Source of the DNA: an uncultured Campylobacter sp.
Lineage (GTDB): Bacteria; Campylobacterota; Campylobacteria; Campylobacterales; Campylobacteraceae
Length of the DNA stretch: 64,000 nt
NCBI RefSeq assembly: GCF_937980635.1
Contig: NZ_CALJPG010000023.1
Span: 76,550 to 140,549 of the forward strand
Direction: 5' to 3'
In this document: one piece after another, positions 60,944-64,000 of the stretch
How the letters are laid out: every line of letters begins with the position of its first letter
Position numbering within the stretch: position 1 is the first letter of the stretch
The notes under the pieces: generated by a model
Database searches by the model: none
What the model was told of the DNA's origin: nothing
What the model saw: only the letters and a program-made list of their open reading frames with translations
Position numbers and translations under genes: made by a program

Positions 60944-61829
60944 AACTAAACTTACCCTAAGCGATCACTTTGGCACCAAGACGCTGTATTTTGGCGAAAA
61001 TTTTAGATTTCAACTTAAAATTTTATCCGCGTTTTTCGTAATTTTTCTGCTCGTTTTGTTTTTTGCGATCTTTAAACTCGCTAGCGACCGCTCAAATTTA
61101 AAGGAGCTAAACAAAACCCTCTACGCCGAAAATCTCGCGCTTAAAGAGCAAAATATCGCACTTGAGGGCAAAAACGAGGAGGTACTTGCTAAGCTGGACG
61201 GACGCGAAGACGATGGGGGCGGGCTGGATAGTGATATCCAGGTAATGCTTGCGATGAATGAGATGAAAAAGGAGCGTAAAAAGGGCTCCGGCGCGCACAT
61301 TGCAGCTAGCGAAAAAACGGCGAGCGCGATTCTTAGCGCTGTGCCTAACGGACTTCCGATGCAGTATCGCGGCGTTACTAGCTCTTTTGGGATGCGCACT
61401 CATCCAATCAGCGGCGTTATGAGGATGCACCACGGCATCGACTTGCGAGCGAGTGAGGGCACTCCGGTGTTTGCGACGGCAGAGGGCTTCGTGCAGTTTG
61501 CAGGCGGTAGCGGCAGCGGATATGGAATTTTAGTGATTCTATCGCACAATTACGGCTTTGAAACCCGCTACGGACACCTTAGCTCCGTGGTCGTAACGCC
61601 GGGCTCTTGGGTTAAAAAGGGCGATCTCATCGGCTATAGCGGCAACACCGGCTACAGCACCGGTCCGCACCTGCATTACGAAGTTAGGTTTTTGGCTCAA
61701 AGTGTTGATCCTGCAAATTTTATGAGCTGGAACGCGCAGAATTTCAAAAATATCTCGACCTTGGAACCTAATGTTTCGTGGCAGGAGATCGCAAACGTCG
61801 TGCAGCACCAGATCGAAAGGTTTAAATAA
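60936..61829 (+). CDS. M23-family (LytM) peptidoglycan endopeptidase
   Basis: GTG start with GAGG seven nt upstream, overlapping folC by eight bases. A 297-residue protein: one N-terminal membrane helix (about residues 30-52), a short coiled coil (55-90), and a C-terminal M23 domain (about 150-270). The zinc site is complete: HHGIDLRA gives the His and Asp, HLHYEV the last two His. So, unlike EnvC here, it should cut peptide cross-links. Family members in Campylobacter and Helicobacter (Csd/Pgp type) shape the helical cell; this one could be such. Followed directly by mfd (TAATG). Confidence 0.88.
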   Translation: MAKTKLTLSDHFGTKTLYFGENFRFQLKILSAFFVIFLLVLFFAIFKLASDRSNLKELNKTLYAENLALKEQNIALEGKNEEVLAKLDGREDDGGGLDSDIQVMLAMNEMKKERKKGSGAHIAASEKTASAILSAVPNGLPMQYRGVTSSFGMRTHPISGVMRMHHGIDLRASEGTPVFATAEGFVQFAGGSGSGYGILVILSHNYGFETRYGHLSSVVVTPGSWVKKGDLIGYSGNTGYSTGPHLHYEVRFLAQSVDPANFMSWNAQNFKNISTLEPNVSWQEIANVVQHQIERFK

Positions 61830-64000
61830 TGCAAGCCGAGGTTTACGAATACTTTTTGCAAAACCAAAAAGAGCTTTTGATCTGCGAGGACGATAAAGAG
61901 GCCGCGGCGTGCGAACAGGTGCTAAAATTTATGGGATACGCGGCCTTTTGCCTGCCCGATTTTAGAGCTAGCTTCGGCGAGGATCTTCGCAGCTATATGG
62001 GCGAGCTTGCGGGCATCAGCACCGCTCTTAGCGCGTTTTACAAAGCAAGCGGCAAAAAAATTTTAATCTCGCCGGTTCGCACGATCCTAAATAAGCTCCC
62101 CGCCGCAAGCCATCTGCGCCCGTTAAATATAAAATTTGGTGATGAGTTAAACTTAAGCGAGCTGAAAGAGGAAATTTTGCGCCTTGGATACGACGTGCGC
62201 GACATCGTCGAAAGCATGGGCGATGTGAGCTTCCGTGGCGAGATCATCGATATTTTTTCGGTAGGAAGCGAAAGCGCGGTTAGAATTCTACTCGACGGCG
62301 AGACGGTCGAGAGCATCAGGCGATTTGACGTCGCTACGCAAAAAAGCGAAAAAGATGAACTTGCGCAAGCAGAGATAGCGCCGTTTTTGGCAAATTTAAG
62401 CGAGGACGAGTTTGAGAGCGTGAGCGAAAAGATATCGCGCGCAGATAGCGACGCGCTAGCGCGCGATCTGGGCTCGCTCGGGTTTTGGTTTATCGAGGGC
62501 TTCGTCGATTACGTGAGCGCGTTTGATTGCGTCTTGCTGCATGAGATCAAAAAGGATGAAATTTTTTCTGAGCGCAATTTGGATTTTTTAGACGCGATCG
62601 AGGTACTGCCCGCGGCGCGTAAATTTAAAGACCTCGCCGTGACGCCGTCGCAGGAATTTTTTGAATTTCACCGCAGCGAGACTATCACGCTGATCGCGCG
62701 AAACGACGCTCTGCTCGCACCGTTTGATCTTAGCGGATTTAGCAATATCGAAATTTTACGCGAGGATTTCGTCGTAAATTTAATAAGCGCCGAGCGGATC
62801 ATCCTTTCGCTAAACAAAGCGGCACCTAAAAAGCGCGTGCGAAGATCGAGCCTAGCTCTGGATGAGCTAAACGTGGGCGATTTTGTCGTTCACGAAGATC
62901 ACGGTATCGCTAAATTTAACGGGCTTGAGCTCATCGAGGTGATGGGGCGCAGTAAGGAGTTCGTATCCCTGCTCTACGAGGGCGGCGACAAACTGCTGCT
63001 GCCGGTCGAGTATCTAAATAAAATCGATCGCTACGTAGCAAGCGGCGGTGCGGTGAGCTTGGATCATCTGGGCAGGGCGAGCTTTTCAAAAATCAAGGAG
63101 CGAGTGCGCGAAAAGCTCTTTGCGATCGCTTCAAAGATCATCGCGCTGGCGGCCAAGCGCGAGCTGGTGCGGGGGCTCGTCATCAAAAACGAAAGCGCGG
63201 ATTATGCGAAATTTTTAAGCGCGAGCGGCTTTAGCTACACGAGCGATCAGCAAAAGGCGGTGAGCGCGATTTTGGCGGATCTGCAAAGCGGCAAGGTGAT
63301 GGATCGCCTACTTAGCGGCGACGTGGGCTTTGGAAAGACCGAGGTTGCGATGAATGCGATCTTTGCTTGCATCCGAAGTGGGCATTCGGTGCTGTTTTTC
63401 GTGCCTACGACGCTGCTTAGCTCGCAGCATTACGCCACGCTTAGCGAGCGCTTTAGGGAGTTTGAAATTCCTGTTTTCAAGCTCGATCGCTTCAGTAGCG
63501 CGAGGCAAAAGAGCGAAATTCTAAAGCGCTTGCAAAGTGGCGAGGCGATCGTCGTGGTCGGCACGCACTCACTTTTAAATTTAAATCCCGCAAATTTAGG
63601 GCTTATAATCATCGATGAGGAGCATAAATTCGGCGTTAAGCAAAAGGAGCGGCTCAAAGAGAAAAGCGCCGCCTCGCACCTGCTTAGTATGTCCGCGACG
63701 CCGATACCGCGCAGCCTAAATATGGCGCTAAGCTCGATTAAAAGCTACTCCACGCTGCTTAGCCCGCCGCAGGACCGCCTCGACGTGCGCACCTTCGTCA
63801 AGCAGTGGGACGAAAAGATCATAAAAGAGGCGATCACGCGCGAGCTGCGACGCGGCGGGCAGATTTTTTACGTCCACAACCACATCGCGACGATGCAAAG
63901 CGCCAAAAAGAAGCTGCTTGAAATTTTGCCGAGCCTTAAAATTTTAATTCTACACTCCAAGATTGATGCTAAGACGACGGAGGATGAAATTTTAAAATTT
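61829..64000 (+). CDS. mfd: Transcription-repair coupling factor, cut by window edge
   Basis: Removes stalled RNA polymerase from DNA lesions and recruits UvrA. ATG overlaps the previous stop (TAATG). About 724 residues visible, with no stop before base 64000; the family is about 980-1150. Seen in order: UvrB-like N-terminal region with SFRGEIIDIFSV (near 135), the RNA-polymerase-interacting domain VGDFVVHEDHGIAKFNGLE (about 348), the translocase P-loop GDVGFGKTEVAM (about 497), DEEHKFGVKQ (about 596) and SATPIPRSLNMAL. Secure identification. Confidence 0.96.
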   Translation, partial: MQAEVYEYFLQNQKELLICEDDKEAAACEQVLKFMGYAAFCLPDFRASFGEDLRSYMGELAGISTALSAFYKASGKKILISPVRTILNKLPAASHLRPLNIKFGDELNLSELKEEILRLGYDVRDIVESMGDVSFRGEIIDIFSVGSESAVRILLDGETVESIRRFDVATQKSEKDELAQAEIAPFLANLSEDEFESVSEKISRADSDALARDLGSLGFWFIEGFVDYVSAFDCVLLHEIKKDEIFSERNLDFLDAIEVLPAARKFKDLAVTPSQEFFEFHRSETITLIARNDALLAPFDLSGFSNIEILREDFVVNLISAERIILSLNKAAPKKRVRRSSLALDELNVGDFVVHEDHGIAKFNGLELIEVMGRSKEFVSLLYEGGDKLLLPVEYLNKIDRYVASGGAVSLDHLGRASFSKIKERVREKLFAIASKIIALAAKRELVRGLVIKNESADYAKFLSASGFSYTSDQQKAVSAILADLQSGKVMDRLLSGDVGFGKTEVAMNAIFACIRSGHSVLFFVPTTLLSSQHYATLSERFREFEIPVFKLDRFSSARQKSEILKRLQSGEAIVVVGTHSLLNLNPANLGLIIIDEEHKFGVKQKERLKEKSAASHLLSMSATPIPRSLNMALSSIKSYSTLLSPPQDRLDVRTFVKQWDEKIIKEAITRELRRGGQIFYVHNHIATMQSAKKKLLEILPSLKILILHSKIDAKTTEDEILKF

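Noticed and set aside
1..64000. Search for CRISPR arrays, tRNA, rRNA, tmRNA, intact insertion sequences or prophage genes
   Set aside because: No spaced identical repeats of CRISPR type, no cloverleaf or rRNA sequence and no transposase or phage gene were recognised by reading; a covariance-model scan would settle the RNA part.

Overview
The window looks like a chromosomal stretch of an epsilonproteobacterium, most likely a Campylobacter of the higher-GC oral type (C. gracilis, rectus or showae are candidates; this is inference from gene content and order, not a species call). The markers are gatA next to ileS with a micro-ORF between them, a single bifunctional spoT/rsh beside rpoZ and pyrH, yajC-secD-secF-leuS-lptE-folC-M23 peptidase-mfd in one run, and trmB-ftsE-ftsX-envC in one run. 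Coding DNA is GC-rich with ATC and CTx codons, while the spacers are peppered with AAATTT-type hexamers.

Layout. 1-4.2 kb (minus): 3' part of the gene set gatA (cut by the window edge), a 36-residue membrane peptide gene and ileS. 4.3-6.3 kb (plus): a CinA-family protein and a low-complexity lipoprotein. 6.9-9.9 kb (plus): a quinone-reductase-like flavoprotein, then pyrB-pyrC. 10.6-15.5 kb: an unknown protein facing a Tat-exported TMAO/DMSO-reductase-like molybdoenzyme, then dgkA and exonuclease III. 15.8-23.4 kb: fhs, a repeat-rich spacer, a zinc-repeat membrane protein with a peptidoglycan-binding-like tail, a Sel1-type periplasmic protein, a histidine phosphatase, and a broken second copy of the fhs 3' end. 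23.9-30 kb (minus): pyrimidine-dimer glycosylase, a D-threonine-aldolase-like PLP enzyme, a secreted vWA protein, an EamA exporter and two tandem paralogous membrane proteins. 30.2-31.4 kb: a PepSY protein behind a Fur-like box. 31.4-33.4 kb: an AT-rich island with two zeta-toxin-like modules, one truncated. 33.5-41.8 kb (minus): a split ThrE-type exporter, envC-ftsX-ftsE-trmB, an Fn3 lipoprotein and rluD; rodA diverges from rluD. 43-53.4 kb (minus): two membrane proteins, then amiA, a nitronate monooxygenase, tyrS, spoT, rpoZ, pyrH and lnt. 53.4-64 kb (plus): yajC-secD-secF, a DUF6394-type membrane protein, leuS, lptE, folC, an M23 peptidase and mfd (cut by the window edge).

How the genes fit together. 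A cell-envelope theme runs through the window: FtsEX-EnvC and AmiA form the septal amidase activation system, with RodA, the active M23 peptidase, Lnt, LptE, DgkA and SecDF/YajC for wall, lipoprotein, LPS and export functions. Three aminoacyl-tRNA synthetases or transamidase parts, SpoT and omega link translation with the stringent response. pyrB, pyrC and pyrH serve pyrimidine synthesis.

The most striking signal is not a single gene. Hexamers of the class RAATTY (AAATTT, AAATTC, GAATTT, GAATTC) crowd the spacers, form near-periodic clusters, and fill low-complexity insertions inside conserved enzymes (RluD, TrmB, FolC and others). RAATTY is the methylation site that C. jejuni uses (through CtsM) to recognise its own DNA in natural transformation, so this may be an uptake-sequence-like expansion. 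Other leads are the fhs 3' duplication whose differences are almost all synonymous, the eightfold CxxCxGxG membrane protein with a decayed copy of its repeat upstream, and the paired zeta modules with a shared palindromic operator candidate. I saw no rRNA, tRNA, CRISPR array or intact insertion sequence.
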